NCBI RefSeq assembly: GCF_002723935.1
Contig: NZ_BEWM01000004.1
Span: 248,001-312,000, forward strand
Reading direction: 5' to 3'
Origin: Gluconobacter cerinus
Lineage (GTDB): Bacteria > Pseudomonadota > Alphaproteobacteria > Acetobacterales > Acetobacteraceae
Length of the DNA stretch: 64,000 nucleotides
Shown: positions 52,985 to 61,753 of the stretch, piece after piece
Position numbering within the stretch: the first letter of the stretch is position 1
Layout: each line of letters starts with the position of its first letter
Program-made: the position numbers and the translations under genes
The notes under the pieces: model-generated
Seen by the model: the letters and a program-made list of their open reading frames with translations, nothing else
What the model was told of the DNA's origin: nothing
The model's database searches: none

Positions 52985-54415
52985 TCAATTACTTATTTTT
53001 TTAACGATGCTCGTCGTCGAGTGTCCATTGACAATATCGACCAAAGCTACCCGGCCACCATGTTCCTTTACGAAATCGCCTCCAACAACAGCATCCTCCG
53101 TGTAGTCGGCACCCTTTACGACAACATTCGGCTTTAATGCTCTTATGATGTCCAGAGGCGTATCCTCATCGAAAATCACAACCATGTCGACGTCCCGTAA
53201 TGCACCGATCACTGTTGAGCGTGCGATTTCATTTTGAACGGGGCGTGCCTCGCCTTTGAGTCTCTTGACGGACGCATCGCTGTTGATCGCGACGATGAGC
53301 TTATCGCCCTCGGCGGCCGCGCCTTTGATCAAAGCGATATGTCCGGGGTGGAGAAGGTCGAAACATCCATTTGTAAAAACGACAGAAGCCCCATGTTTGC
53401 GCCAGTTTTCGACAGTTCGCGCCGCGCTCTCCCAAGACGCCAGCAACCCGGCCTCTGGAACGTCTTTAAGGAGTTGCTGGCTCAGCTCTTCTCGCGAAAT
53501 CGCCGCAGTACCCAATTTTCTGACGACTATGGAGGCAGCAACGGTTGCGACCATCACCGCTGTATCAAGGTCCTGACCAGCCGAGAGCATGCTCGCCACT
53601 GTTGCGAGAACGGTATCTCCTGCACCTGAAACGTCATATACCTCTAATTGGTGGGCAGCCTCATGATGAACGTGGCCGTTTCTCTGCCAGAGTGTCATGC
53701 CCTTTTCAGAACGCGTAAGAAGAACATCTCCGCCGAATTGTTCGGAGAGTGTCGCGGCCACCTTGAGAACTTCTTCATCCGTATTTACGGGGAGGTTGGT
53801 AGCAAGGGCCGCTTCGGTACGGTTCGGGGTAACCAAGGTCGCCCCCGAATAGGCCGTGAAATCTTTGCGTTTCGGATCTACGATAACAGGAATATTTTTT
53901 CCGCGTGCATACCTTATGATTGCTTCAAGAACGTCATCAGCCAGTACACCTTTGGCATAGTCTGAACAGACAAGAACGTCCGAGTTATCGATCGCGACCT
54001 GTGCATTGGAGATCAGCCTTTGCCGAGTTTGCTTGGTAAAGCCCGTTACCTCTTCCTCATCAATGCGGACGATCTGCTGTTGGCCGCTCAGAACGCGGGT
54101 TTTAGAAATGGTAGACCATTCAGGCTCTTCAACTAACCCGCTGACGTTAATGCTTTTATGTTTTCCCAGAATTGTCCGTAGGATATCAGCATTGGCGTCC
54201 GGCCCGACGACACCAACAAGATTGACAGTACACCCCAGAGAGGCAGCGTTGACAGCCACATTGGCGGCTCCACCAGGGACAACAGAATGCTTTGAGCGCA
54301 ACAGGACAGGAACAGGTGCTTCAGGCGAAATGCGATTTACTGTTCCAACAATGTATTGGTCGAGAAGAATATCGCCGATAACCGTGAGACGACCAAAATC
54401 AAAGTTTTCTATCAT
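52985..54415 (-). CDS. hldE: Bifunctional heptose-7-phosphate kinase / heptose-1-phosphate adenylyltransferase
   Basis: Makes ADP-heptose for the lipopolysaccharide core, 476 aa. N-terminal PfkB/ribokinase domain (residues 1-~320: VPGGAANVAVNAASLG, VYDVSGAGDTVLAT) and C-terminal nucleotidyltransferase domain (~340-476: FTNGCFDLLHPGHIALI with the HxGH motif, INSDASVKRLKG). Both halves look complete. A perfect 16-bp palindrome lies 28 bp upstream of its ATG. The separate gmhA/gmhB/hldD genes are not in this window. Confidence 0.95.
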   Translation of the reverse strand: MIENFDFGRLTVIGDILLDQYIVGTVNRISPEAPVPVLLRSKHSVVPGGAANVAVNAASLGCTVNLVGVVGPDANADILRTILGKHKSINVSGLVEEPEWSTISKTRVLSGQQQIVRIDEEEVTGFTKQTRQRLISNAQVAIDNSDVLVCSDYAKGVLADDVLEAIIRYARGKNIPVIVDPKRKDFTAYSGATLVTPNRTEAALATNLPVNTDEEVLKVAATLSEQFGGDVLLTRSEKGMTLWQRNGHVHHEAAHQLEVYDVSGAGDTVLATVASMLSAGQDLDTAVMVATVAASIVVRKLGTAAISREELSQQLLKDVPEAGLLASWESAARTVENWRKHGASVVFTNGCFDLLHPGHIALIKGAAAEGDKLIVAINSDASVKRLKGEARPVQNEIARSTVIGALRDVDMVVIFDEDTPLDIIRALKPNVVVKGADYTEDAVVGGDFVKEHGGRVALVDIVNGHSTTSIVKKISN

Positions 54416-54810
54416 GTCATTTACATCGCATTTGAATACTCCTTAGAAAATTTTCTAAAAAATCTTCGAAATGCTGTTCCTGTCGTTTGATTACTAGAGT
54501 TTGTTGCCTCAAAAACCTTGAGAGCTATCTTACCCGTTTTCAACGAACGGTCTAGATGCACCTGCTGCGTGTTCCTTCTGATCCTATGGACAGAGGAATG
54601 ATCGGTATAACCTAGCCATCCTTGCTAAAATGCCGCTCGCTTCAAGGTAAAATGGAAGGTTATAGAGACTGAAAGTGCAAACTTTCGGTTTTTGTATGGT
54701 ATATTATTCCAAAAAACATGGACGGTTTGAAACAAGCGCGATTATAAGATCCAATCCTTTTGTTCCAGCCTCTCTGCTGAAACCTTTCCGTGCGCAGGAA
54801 ACACTTCTTC
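54416..54810. other. Intergenic region with possible small RNA
   Basis: 395 bp without a protein gene. It holds a 16-bp palindrome (TTAGAAAATTTTCTAA, 54443-54458) in the hldE leader. On the plus strand there is a promoter-like pair, TTGCCT (54504-54509) and TATCTT (54526-54531), and a terminator-like hairpin at 54668-54693. The two together could bound a transcript of about 155 nt. Confidence 0.4.
54668..54693 (+). terminator. Rho-independent terminator in the hldE-MFS gap
   Basis: ACTGAAAGT and ACTTTCGGT form a 9-bp stem (one G-T pair) with a GCAA tetraloop, followed by TTTTT. No plus-strand gene ends here, which is why a small RNA upstream is suspected. Confidence 0.6.
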
Positions 54811-56082
54811 ATGTCGTCTAACCCGGCAGCTTCGCCTCTCAGTTTATCTCAGCTTCGGATTTTAGCTCTTGCTTCGCTGGGAGGGGCACTGGAGTTCTAT
54901 GATTTTGTTATTTTTGCGTTCCTTGCAAAGCTGATTGCCGCGCACTTCTTCCCGGACAGTCAGGCTGAATGGTTGCGACAGGCGGAGGCATTCGGCCTTT
55001 TTGGAGCCGGCTATCTGGCACGTCCTGTAGGTGGGCTTATTATGGCCCATTTTGGAGATGTCGCAGGAAGAAAAAAGGTCTTTACGCTCAGCGTGCTCCT
55101 GATGGCGTTCCCGACCTTGTTGATGGGGTTGCTGCCTGGCTACCAGACACTTGGCATCATGGCTCCGCTCACATTGCTTATCCTGCGTATCATGCAGGGT
55201 GCGGCAATTGGTGGAGAAGCCCCTGGAGGTTGGGTGTTCGTCTCCGAGCATGCTTCCAGCCGCCGTGTTGGTCTGGCCACGGGCCTTCTCACCGGAGGGC
55301 TGACGGGCGGAATCCTTCTTGGGTCCATCGTCATTCTATTGCTGCATGCAGTCTTGGCGCCTGATGTGGTGTCAAACTGGGGTTGGCGTATTCCTTTCAT
55401 TCTGGGCGGTGTTTTCGGCTTTGGAGCGATGTTCCTTCGGCGTTGGCTAGAAGAAACCCCTGTATTCCGGGAGATGCATGCGACGGCTAAAACTGCCGAG
55501 GGCATGCCCGCAAAGCTTTTGTTACGTGACCATCGCCGCGCCATTCTTTGCTCAATGATGACGACATGGACATTAACAGCAGCCATTGTAGTGCTTGTTC
55601 TCATGATGCCTCCGCTGATGCAGACGCTCCATCATGTGTCACCTTCCCAAACCATGCTGGCGAGCCTTGCCGCGACGTTTTGCCTCACAGTTTCAGTAGT
55701 TCTGGTGAGCGCGCTAACAGACGTTTTCTCTCTCAGAGCGCTAAGCGTGGCCTGCGGTCTCATGCTTGCTTTAGGAGGTTTCGGGCTTTACGCGCTCTTT
55801 CCGTTGTTCTCAGGCACGCTCGTGCCTTGGGCCGCATTGAGTGGGCTTTGCTGTGGGTTTGTCGGGCTCGTTCCTATTGGGATGCTGCGCGCATTTCCGG
55901 CTCAGGTTCGCTTTTCCGGCCTGTCTCTGTCCTATAATATTTCCTACGCAATCTTTGGTGGCCTCACACCCGCAATCATTTCAGCCCTGACGCCTCATAC
56001 GCCAGTTGCGCCCGCTATTTACGTTGCATTCACGGCGCTGATTGGTGGTGTTGGTCTTTGGTTTTCACCCGAAAAGGCCTAG
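54811..56082 (+). CDS. MFS metabolite transporter (MHS/sugar-porter-like)
   Basis: Inner-membrane transporter, 423 aa with about 12 spans. The motif YLARPVGGLIMAHFGDVAGRKK (around residues 75-95) is the typical MHS-family loop, and LGGALEFYDFVIFAFLA is the conserved first span. The MHS family carries organic acids such as citrate, shikimate or proline/betaine. The ATG at 54811 is preferred to an upstream GTG. AGGAAA lies about 12 bases upstream. Single gene. Confidence 0.88.
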   Translation: MSSNPAASPLSLSQLRILALASLGGALEFYDFVIFAFLAKLIAAHFFPDSQAEWLRQAEAFGLFGAGYLARPVGGLIMAHFGDVAGRKKVFTLSVLLMAFPTLLMGLLPGYQTLGIMAPLTLLILRIMQGAAIGGEAPGGWVFVSEHASSRRVGLATGLLTGGLTGGILLGSIVILLLHAVLAPDVVSNWGWRIPFILGGVFGFGAMFLRRWLEETPVFREMHATAKTAEGMPAKLLLRDHRRAILCSMMTTWTLTAAIVVLVLMMPPLMQTLHHVSPSQTMLASLAATFCLTVSVVLVSALTDVFSLRALSVACGLMLALGGFGLYALFPLFSGTLVPWAALSGLCCGFVGLVPIGMLRAFPAQVRFSGLSLSYNISYAIFGGLTPAIISALTPHTPVAPAIYVAFTALIGGVGLWFSPEKA

Positions 56083-56093
56083 GGAGAAATCTG

Positions 56094-56369
56094 TTATCGT
56101 CGGGATTCAAGCACGCGAGCTAATGAGGCCCAGACAATCGCGACGATGACAGCAGCCAATGAAAATGTGCCTGCCCAGACAAAAATTGCCACAACCGGGT
56201 TGCTCCAAAAAACGATAACGAGGCCTAGTAGTGGGAAAATGAAGCGTCCCCACCGAACTGACGGGGGCAATGTCAGATCAGGCAGACGTGCGAACCGAAG
56301 CATCTTTGGTTCGCACGCAGCCTGAAGGCCAAGGCCAAGTAGCCAAAAGACCAAACATAAAATTAGCAT
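56094..56369 (-). CDS. Small membrane protein (DUF3325-like)
   Basis: 91 aa with two hydrophobic helices (MLILCLVFWLLGLGLQ and FPLLGLVIVFWSNPVVAI). It overlaps the preceding PepSY gene by 7 bp. Size and position match the DUF3325 proteins that accompany PepSY/PiuB-type iron-uptake genes. Function unknown. Confidence 0.75.
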   Translation of the reverse strand: MLILCLVFWLLGLGLQAACEPKMLRFARLPDLTLPPSVRWGRFIFPLLGLVIVFWSNPVVAIFVWAGTFSLAAVIVAIVWASLARVLESRR

Positions 56370-57829
56370 CTCAGACGGCGCACCATCTGAAGAGAGGCAA
56401 GTCCCAAGAGTAAGGCGCAGATGTCCGTTGCCGCAAAAACCGTAGGGGCGTGCAGCATGGAGGCGCCGGGACGTGTCAGAAAGTCAAGCGGCGTTAGAAG
56501 AACACCCAAAAATGCGAGAGCACTTAACTGTATCTTCCATCCCGGTAGAGCCCGATGCAGCAGAGACCAGAGCATCCCGGCAGTGCTACTCAGGCACCAC
56601 GCGGCAAAAAAGCAGTGGACTTCCGCCAGATGGCGCGCTGGGAGAGATGTCGGCAAAAGCCGGTTTGCCCAGAAAAAAGCCAATGTTGCCAAAAGGAAGC
56701 CTGGAATACAGCCAATCGTGAGTCCCTCAGCGACGCGAAACATGACGCGCTTTCCAGAGACTTTGCGGCGCTTCATAAGAAAAATGATAGCTCCGCTGGC
56801 AAACATGATGGCTCCCATGGCACCAGATAGAAAATACAGCCATCTTAAGCCTGTGCCTGTCCAGCGGGCATAATGAATGCCTTCCATAAGCTGCTGCGTC
56901 TGGGTGACAGGAGTTGAAAGCAGGACATGCCGTAGAAAATGCCCATCAACCGGACTGAAATCGACGTGTTCCCGTGTCAGCAGCGGCCCAGACATATCGG
57001 TTCGGCTAAAAAGAACGCTGTTGGGCAGAAAGAGGATGAACCCGGTCTGCCCTTTACCGAGCGTCTTCTCTGCGACATCGAGCAGGGGCGGCAGAGAGGG
57101 ACCGATCGGAATGTCTCGTTTTGTTTCTGGTGGTTCGGCTTCTGTGGCGCGATGAGGCGAAACAAAATTCTGAATGGAACTGATATAAGACACGGGCGGG
57201 AACAGCGTGCGTGTGCGGATGAACGTGCCCGTATAGGCCATCATGATAACGAACGGGATAAAAGGAACGCTGGCGAGAATATGCACGTCCAGCCATGCGC
57301 GCAGTCGTGCGGCGAAAGGTCGCACCAGAAGCAGATCCGAAATCAGTCCCCGCAGGTGAATGATGATTCCGGATCCGACTGTTACAAGAAGAGCCAGGCC
57401 GGCTGCGGCAATAAGTGTTTCTCCGTAAAGCCCAGTTCGGAGGGTATAGTGCAGGTCATAGAAAAACTTTCCGCCCGCAGTATCGCGTGCCTGTAGCTGC
57501 TCTCCAGTCTGCGGATTATACGGCACCGTCAGGAATTCATATCCATCATGGTGCTGGACGCGCACGAAAGGGTCCCGCGACGACGGGAGAGTTATGAACG
57601 GCTTTTCTCCTTGCTGGAGCAGTTCACGGACGGTCGGAAGGGTGCGATCCAGAACCTGCGGAGAAAAAGCGGGCGCTTGGGGCGGGACTTCAGGCTGGAG
57701 CCACCGCGTCAGTTCGGTATCGAACACCGAGAGGCTTCCCGTCACGAAAACACAGAAGAGAAGCAGTCCGGCGATGAAGCCAACCCAGGCATGGAGCCAG
57801 CCCATGCGTGTACGAAGATTATCTTGCAT
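56363..57829 (-). CDS. PepSY-associated TM-helix protein (PiuB-like)
   Basis: Inner-membrane protein, 488 aa, with four main spans and a large periplasmic PepSY region. Features: RMGWLHAWVGFIAGLLLFCVF near the N-terminus, HYTLRTGLYGETL, LVTVGSGIIIHLRGL, and IHYARWTGTGLRWLYFLSG. The family is linked to ferric-siderophore reduction (FhuF/FsrB-like haem-binding reductases; family knowledge). Its start shares one base with the DUF3649 stop (TGATG). No siderophore receptor lies next to it, unlike the usual arrangement. Confidence 0.88.
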   Translation of the reverse strand: MQDNLRTRMGWLHAWVGFIAGLLLFCVFVTGSLSVFDTELTRWLQPEVPPQAPAFSPQVLDRTLPTVRELLQQGEKPFITLPSSRDPFVRVQHHDGYEFLTVPYNPQTGEQLQARDTAGGKFFYDLHYTLRTGLYGETLIAAAGLALLVTVGSGIIIHLRGLISDLLLVRPFAARLRAWLDVHILASVPFIPFVIMMAYTGTFIRTRTLFPPVSYISSIQNFVSPHRATEAEPPETKRDIPIGPSLPPLLDVAEKTLGKGQTGFILFLPNSVLFSRTDMSGPLLTREHVDFSPVDGHFLRHVLLSTPVTQTQQLMEGIHYARWTGTGLRWLYFLSGAMGAIMFASGAIIFLMKRRKVSGKRVMFRVAEGLTIGCIPGFLLATLAFFWANRLLPTSLPARHLAEVHCFFAAWCLSSTAGMLWSLLHRALPGWKIQLSALAFLGVLLTPLDFLTRPGASMLHAPTVFAATDICALLLGLASLQMVRRLRC

Positions 57830-58128
57830 CAGGCGTGAAACAGTAAACCGAGCGCAGCAAGGATACAGGCGGTCCCCGCGATAAGTGCTCCATGCAAGGG
57901 CTTCTGTGTTCCAAAGGCAATGAGCAGAAGCACAGGAAACGCGGCAATCGCAATCATCTGGCCGAAAACGACAGAGTCATGTCGGGCTCCGGGCCCCCAT
58001 TGCGGAGATCCAACAGTAATGAGGTGAGCGCAGGTCCATGCGAGACCAAGGGCCAGAAGCCCCCTCAACATCCATCGCGATGTGGGTGAAGCTTTCTGCC
58101 GAGGAGACGAAATCTGTTTCACTGTCAT
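57829..58128 (-). CDS. Small membrane protein (DUF3649-like)
   Basis: 99 aa. First gene of the PepSY operon, coupled to it by TGATG. Hydrophobic helices LRGLLALGLAWTCAHLI, VFGQMIAIAAFPVLLLIAFG and GTACILAALGLLF fit the DUF3649 pattern. Function unknown; expected to work with the PepSY protein in iron handling. Confidence 0.78.
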   Translation of the reverse strand: MTVKQISSPRQKASPTSRWMLRGLLALGLAWTCAHLITVGSPQWGPGARHDSVVFGQMIAIAAFPVLLLIAFGTQKPLHGALIAGTACILAALGLLFHA

Positions 58129-58317
58129 CAGGCGTCGTGTGTCAACGGCAACATGGTGTCTCTTGGTTCGTAAAACGAATGGGTCAGGCGTTCTGCGTTC
58201 TTGTCATAGCGGGTCGTAACGAGATTGTTGAGGCTAGAAAGTATACGTCTTGTTGCTACCGCTTAATGAAGACCTTTGTGCTTTTCCGAAAACGCAAGAT
58301 CAGTAAGCTGATCGTTC

Positions 58318-59214
58318 TCACTTGCCTTCAGATGTCGCCAGTTTCAGCAATATTTTATGGAAGTTGGCGCTTGGCCCGGATAGCTCTGGCGTGCGTGATG
58401 CGAGAGAGATGCTGGCACGAGGCGAGGGGCCTTCGATGCGATGAAAAGTGGCTCCGTCAACATGGATCTGGCTGAGATAAGCTGGAACGATTGAAACCCC
58501 GAGGCCTGCGGCAACCATGGGAACCGTGGCTGCAATCTGTGGTGCGGATTGCCCGAAATGCGGGGTGAACCCGGCCTGTTGGCAGGCTGAAATAATGGCG
58601 TCGTAAAAGCCGGGCCCCAGAGTGCGATCAAAGATCAGAAAGGGCTCATTGGCGACATCCGTCAGTCTGAGTGTTCCGCGTTGAGAGAGCGGGTGCCCCT
58701 TCGGGACCGCGATCAATGTTGGTTCATCAAAGAGCGGATGGAGCGAAATCCCAGGGTCCGGAGCCGGAGGCCGCACAATCGCAATATCAACGCGGCTCTC
58801 GTTTAACGCTTCGCACAATGCTGGCGTGTTGCTCTCCTCCAGCGTGATCTGAATCTCGGGCCACTTTTCCCGGAAGGCGCGAATAGCCTGAGGAATGAGA
58901 GGAAGGAGCGACACGGCACCAGCCATTCCAATGCGCAATCGCCCCTGTTCACCGCGTGCAAGACCCGTTGCCAGAAGCCGAAACTGGTGTTCGAGCGTGA
59001 GGATTGTGCGAGCCTGCTCAACAAGTTGCTCGCCAGCATCCGTCAGAACCGCCCCACGTCGTGATCGCTCGAACAGTTTGAGCCCGAGTTCAGTCTCAAG
59101 ACTTTTGATCTGCTGGCTCAGAGGAGGCTGCTCGATATGCAGAACCTCGGCAGCGCGCGTAAAGCTTCCGTGATCTGCAATGGCGATAAAGTAGCGAAGG
59201 TGGCGGAGATCCAT
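58318..59214 (-). CDS. LysR-family regulator divergent from pdc
   Basis: LysR regulator, 298 aa. Helix-turn-helix MDLRHLRYFIAIADHGSFTRAA through QPPLSQQIKSLE and the effector domain with IVRPPAPDPG. The sequence style is the BenM/CatM-like group. It is divergent from pdc with 99 bp between, including a LysR-type dyad, so pdc is a likely target. Effector unknown. Confidence 0.9.
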   Translation of the reverse strand: MDLRHLRYFIAIADHGSFTRAAEVLHIEQPPLSQQIKSLETELGLKLFERSRRGAVLTDAGEQLVEQARTILTLEHQFRLLATGLARGEQGRLRIGMAGAVSLLPLIPQAIRAFREKWPEIQITLEESNTPALCEALNESRVDIAIVRPPAPDPGISLHPLFDEPTLIAVPKGHPLSQRGTLRLTDVANEPFLIFDRTLGPGFYDAIISACQQAGFTPHFGQSAPQIAATVPMVAAGLGVSIVPAYLSQIHVDGATFHRIEGPSPRASISLASRTPELSGPSANFHKILLKLATSEGK

Positions 59215-59218
59215 AAAT

Positions 59219-59240
59219 CCATACTAATTAGATATGGTAT
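59219..59240. promoter_or_regulatory. Putative LysR binding site in the pdc promoter region
   Basis: Inverted repeat CCATA (59219-59223) - 9 bases - TATGG (59233-59237), within ATACTAATTAGATATGGTAT, which fits a T-N11-A LysR box. It lies 5 bases beyond the LysR start and about 75 bp before pdc. Confidence 0.45.
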
Positions 59241-59313
59241 AGAGCTCAACTATATATTGGACGTCCGAAGCCTGAACGCGCACCCTCTGGGTTAACGAAC
59301 TCCGGAGGATCTC

Positions 59314-61005
59314 ATGGTTTTCACTGTTGGACATTACCTTGCAGAACGGCTGACGCAGATCGGCCTCAAGCACCATTTCGCAGTTGCGGGCGACTATAAT
59401 CTGATCTTGCTGGACCAGCTGATTGAGCATGGCGGTATGAAGCAGATCTATGACTGCAACGAGCTGAACTGTAGCTTTGCTGCAGAAGGCTACGCCCGCG
59501 CCAATGGAGCCGCCGCTGCGATCGTCACGTTCAGTGTGGGGGCGATCTCGGCCATGAACGGCCTTGGTGGTGCTTATGCCGAAAACCTGCCGGTTATTCT
59601 GATCTCTGGCGCGCCAAACTCCAATGACCATGGTTCAGGACGTGTGCTGCATCACACGATTGGAACCACGGACTACAACTATCAGATGGAGATGGTGAAG
59701 CACGTCACCTGTGCTGCTGAGAGCATCACGTCCGCTGATAACGCCCCCGAGAAAATTGACCACGTCATTCGGACGGCACTGCGTGAGAAGAAGCCGGCTT
59801 ATCTGGAAATCGCCTGTAATGTGGCGAATGCTCCCTGTGCGCGCCCAGGTCCGGTCTCGTCTCTGTTGGCTCACCTGACCCCAGACACGGACAGTCTGAA
59901 CGCAGCTCTCGATGAGAGTGCAGCTTTTGTGGAGAAGGCCAACAAGGTTGTCATTTTGGTCGGCAGCAAGCTTCGGGCCAGCGAGGCATTGGACGAAACG
60001 ATTGCGCTGGCTGACAAGCTGGGTTGCGCTGTCACCGTTATGGCTGCAGCCAAAAGCTTCTTTCCCGAAACGCATCCGGGGTTCCGGGGTGTTTACTGGG
60101 GTGAAGTCAGCAGCCCTGGTGTCGAAGACGTAGTCAAGAGCGCGGATGTCGTTATTACGCTTGCTCCCGTCTGGAATGACTACTCCTCTGTTGGTTGGCG
60201 CGATCTGGTGCGCGGAGAGCGTGTCCTTGAAGTCGACCCTCATCGTGTCACGGTTGCAGGGAAAACCTTCGAAGGCTTCCGCCTGAAGGAATTCGTCACC
60301 GCCCTTACGGAGCGTGTTTCCAGCAAGCCTGCGTCTCTTGCAGCAGGGTATGCGCCTGTGAAGCTGCCATTGGCCGATCAGGCAAAGCCACTGACGAACG
60401 ATGAAATGACTCGCCAGATCAACGAACTTGTTGACGGCAAGACAACCCTCTTCGCTGAAACAGGCGACTCATGGTTCAACGCCATTCGCATGAACCTGCC
60501 TGCAGGGGCCAAGGTAGAGTCCGAAATGCAGTGGGGCCATATCGGGTGGTCTGTCCCGTCCATGTTCGGAAATGCCATGGGCTCGCCGGAGAGGCAGCAT
60601 GTCCTGATGGTGGGTGACGGCTCATTCCAGCTTACCGCGCAGGAAGTCGCGCAGATGGTGCGCTATGAGCTTCCGGTTATCATTTTCCTTATCAACAACT
60701 ACGGTTACGTCATTGAGATCAAGATCCATGACGGGCCGTACAATTACATCCAGAACTGGGATTATGCTGCTCTGATCAACTGCTTCAATCAGGGGGTACC
60801 CGGTGAAGAAAGCGGAAAGTACGGCCTCGGTCTGCATGCCACGACCGGTGCTGAACTCGCCGAGGCAATTGAGAAGGCCAAGAAAAACACACGTGGCCCG
60901 ACCCTGATCGAGTGCAAACTTGATCGGACGGACTGCACAGAGACGCTGGTAGAATGGGGAAAATTTGTCGCTGCTGCGAATTCCCGCAAGCCTACGCTGA
61001 GCTGA
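59314..61005 (+). CDS. pdc: Pyruvate decarboxylase
   Basis: Thiamine-diphosphate enzyme converting pyruvate to acetaldehyde and CO2 in the cytosol, 563 aa. Residues of the Zymomonas enzyme can be matched: Glu50 ([11 protein letters not shown]), His113 and His114 (RVLHHTIGT), the ThDP-Mg motif starting [15 protein letters not shown] (~435) and Glu468 (VIEIKIHDG; Zymomonas Glu473). GGAGGA lies 5 bases before the ATG. Flanked by a divergent LysR gene and followed by a strong terminator, so it is a single-gene unit. Characteristic of acetic acid bacteria and Zymomonas. Confidence 0.97.
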   Translation: MVFTVGHYLAERLTQIGLKHHFAVAGDYNLILLDQLIEHGGMKQIYDCNELNCSFAAEGYARANGAAAAIVTFSVGAISAMNGLGGAYAENLPVILISGAPNSNDHGSGRVLHHTIGTTDYNYQMEMVKHVTCAAESITSADNAPEKIDHVIRTALREKKPAYLEIACNVANAPCARPGPVSSLLAHLTPDTDSLNAALDESAAFVEKANKVVILVGSKLRASEALDETIALADKLGCAVTVMAAAKSFFPETHPGFRGVYWGEVSSPGVEDVVKSADVVITLAPVWNDYSSVGWRDLVRGERVLEVDPHRVTVAGKTFEGFRLKEFVTALTERVSSKPASLAAGYAPVKLPLADQAKPLTNDEMTRQINELVDGKTTLFAETGDSWFNAIRMNLPAGAKVESEMQWGHIGWSVPSMFGNAMGSPERQHVLMVGDGSFQLTAQEVAQMVRYELPVIIFLINNYGYVIEIKIHDGPYNYIQNWDYAALINCFNQGVPGEESGKYGLGLHATTGAELAEAIEKAKKNTRGPTLIECKLDRTDCTETLVEWGKFVAAANSRKPTLS

Positions 61006-61036
61006 AGAGTAGCGTTTGCTCAGTTAGTATTGAATG

Positions 61037-61077
61037 CCGTGGGATCTGGAGTACTTCTTCAGATCCCACGGTTTTTT
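61037..61077 (+). terminator. Rho-independent terminator of pdc
   Basis: Twelve-bp perfect stem, CCGTGGGATCTG with CAGATCCCACGG, extendable by two pairs, followed by six T residues, 31 bases after the pdc stop. Confidence 0.95.
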
Positions 61078-61090
61078 GGGAGAAGCTGCT

Positions 61091-61753
61091 CTAGGAAGCA
61101 GATTTCTGTTCAAGCCACCCATCTTGAACCCGCTCAAAGAGCGGAGACGAAAAGCAACTTAGGACAGGAAAAGAAAAACGATCTTTCCAGCGATTGCTTT
61201 GGGTCATGACACAAAGGGCTGCACAGGGGGAAACTCCCGTCGCAGCAAGAACATTCACGCCAGCCGCGAGTGATTGTCCGGTGCTGACCACGTCATCAAC
61301 AACGATGATCTTTTGTGCTGACTTTAGAAGTGGTAGCAGATTGGGGTCCAGATAAAGATTTTTGACGTTATCCGGGCTGGTAATGGACGAAAGTGGCGCA
61401 GACAGCGCGTCGTCGTACCAGAATTTTCGAGACGTGCTTAATGGAACGTATCGCGCCAACCCGCATCCTCGGGCAACAGCGGCGGCCAGACCCAGGCCCA
61501 AGGTCGGCATGCCCACAATCAGATCCGGCTCCAGCGAACGAGCGATAGCCACCAGTTCACCACAGAGAACCTCCATGACTTCGAAGGATGTCTGGTTCAC
61601 CAGCAGCGATGAGACTGCCTGGTCCTTGCTCGGAAGAACCCGCAGGGGAAGATCGAGGTGCCGATTTCCTACCTGAACTCTGTAGCGATCTGTGTATGGG
61701 GGCTTCAGCGCTACATCAGGAGCAAAAGTCTGCCAGAAAGGGAGCGTGCTCAT
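61091..61753 (-). CDS. Phosphoribosyltransferase-family protein
   Basis: PRTase fold, 220 aa. The PRPP-binding motif reads IIVVDDVVSTGQSLAAG (~residues 132-148), with LIVGMPTLGLGLAA as the PPi loop region. It could be a purine (adenine/xanthine-type) salvage enzyme. It is coupled to the M20 gene by ATGA overlap (61750-61753), last of a three-gene chain with adenine deaminase. The base specificity cannot be read. Confidence 0.85.
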   Translation of the reverse strand: MSTLPFWQTFAPDVALKPPYTDRYRVQVGNRHLDLPLRVLPSKDQAVSSLLVNQTSFEVMEVLCGELVAIARSLEPDLIVGMPTLGLGLAAAVARGCGLARYVPLSTSRKFWYDDALSAPLSSITSPDNVKNLYLDPNLLPLLKSAQKIIVVDDVVSTGQSLAAGVNVLAATGVSPCAALCVMTQSNRWKDRFSFPVLSCFSSPLFERVQDGWLEQKSAS

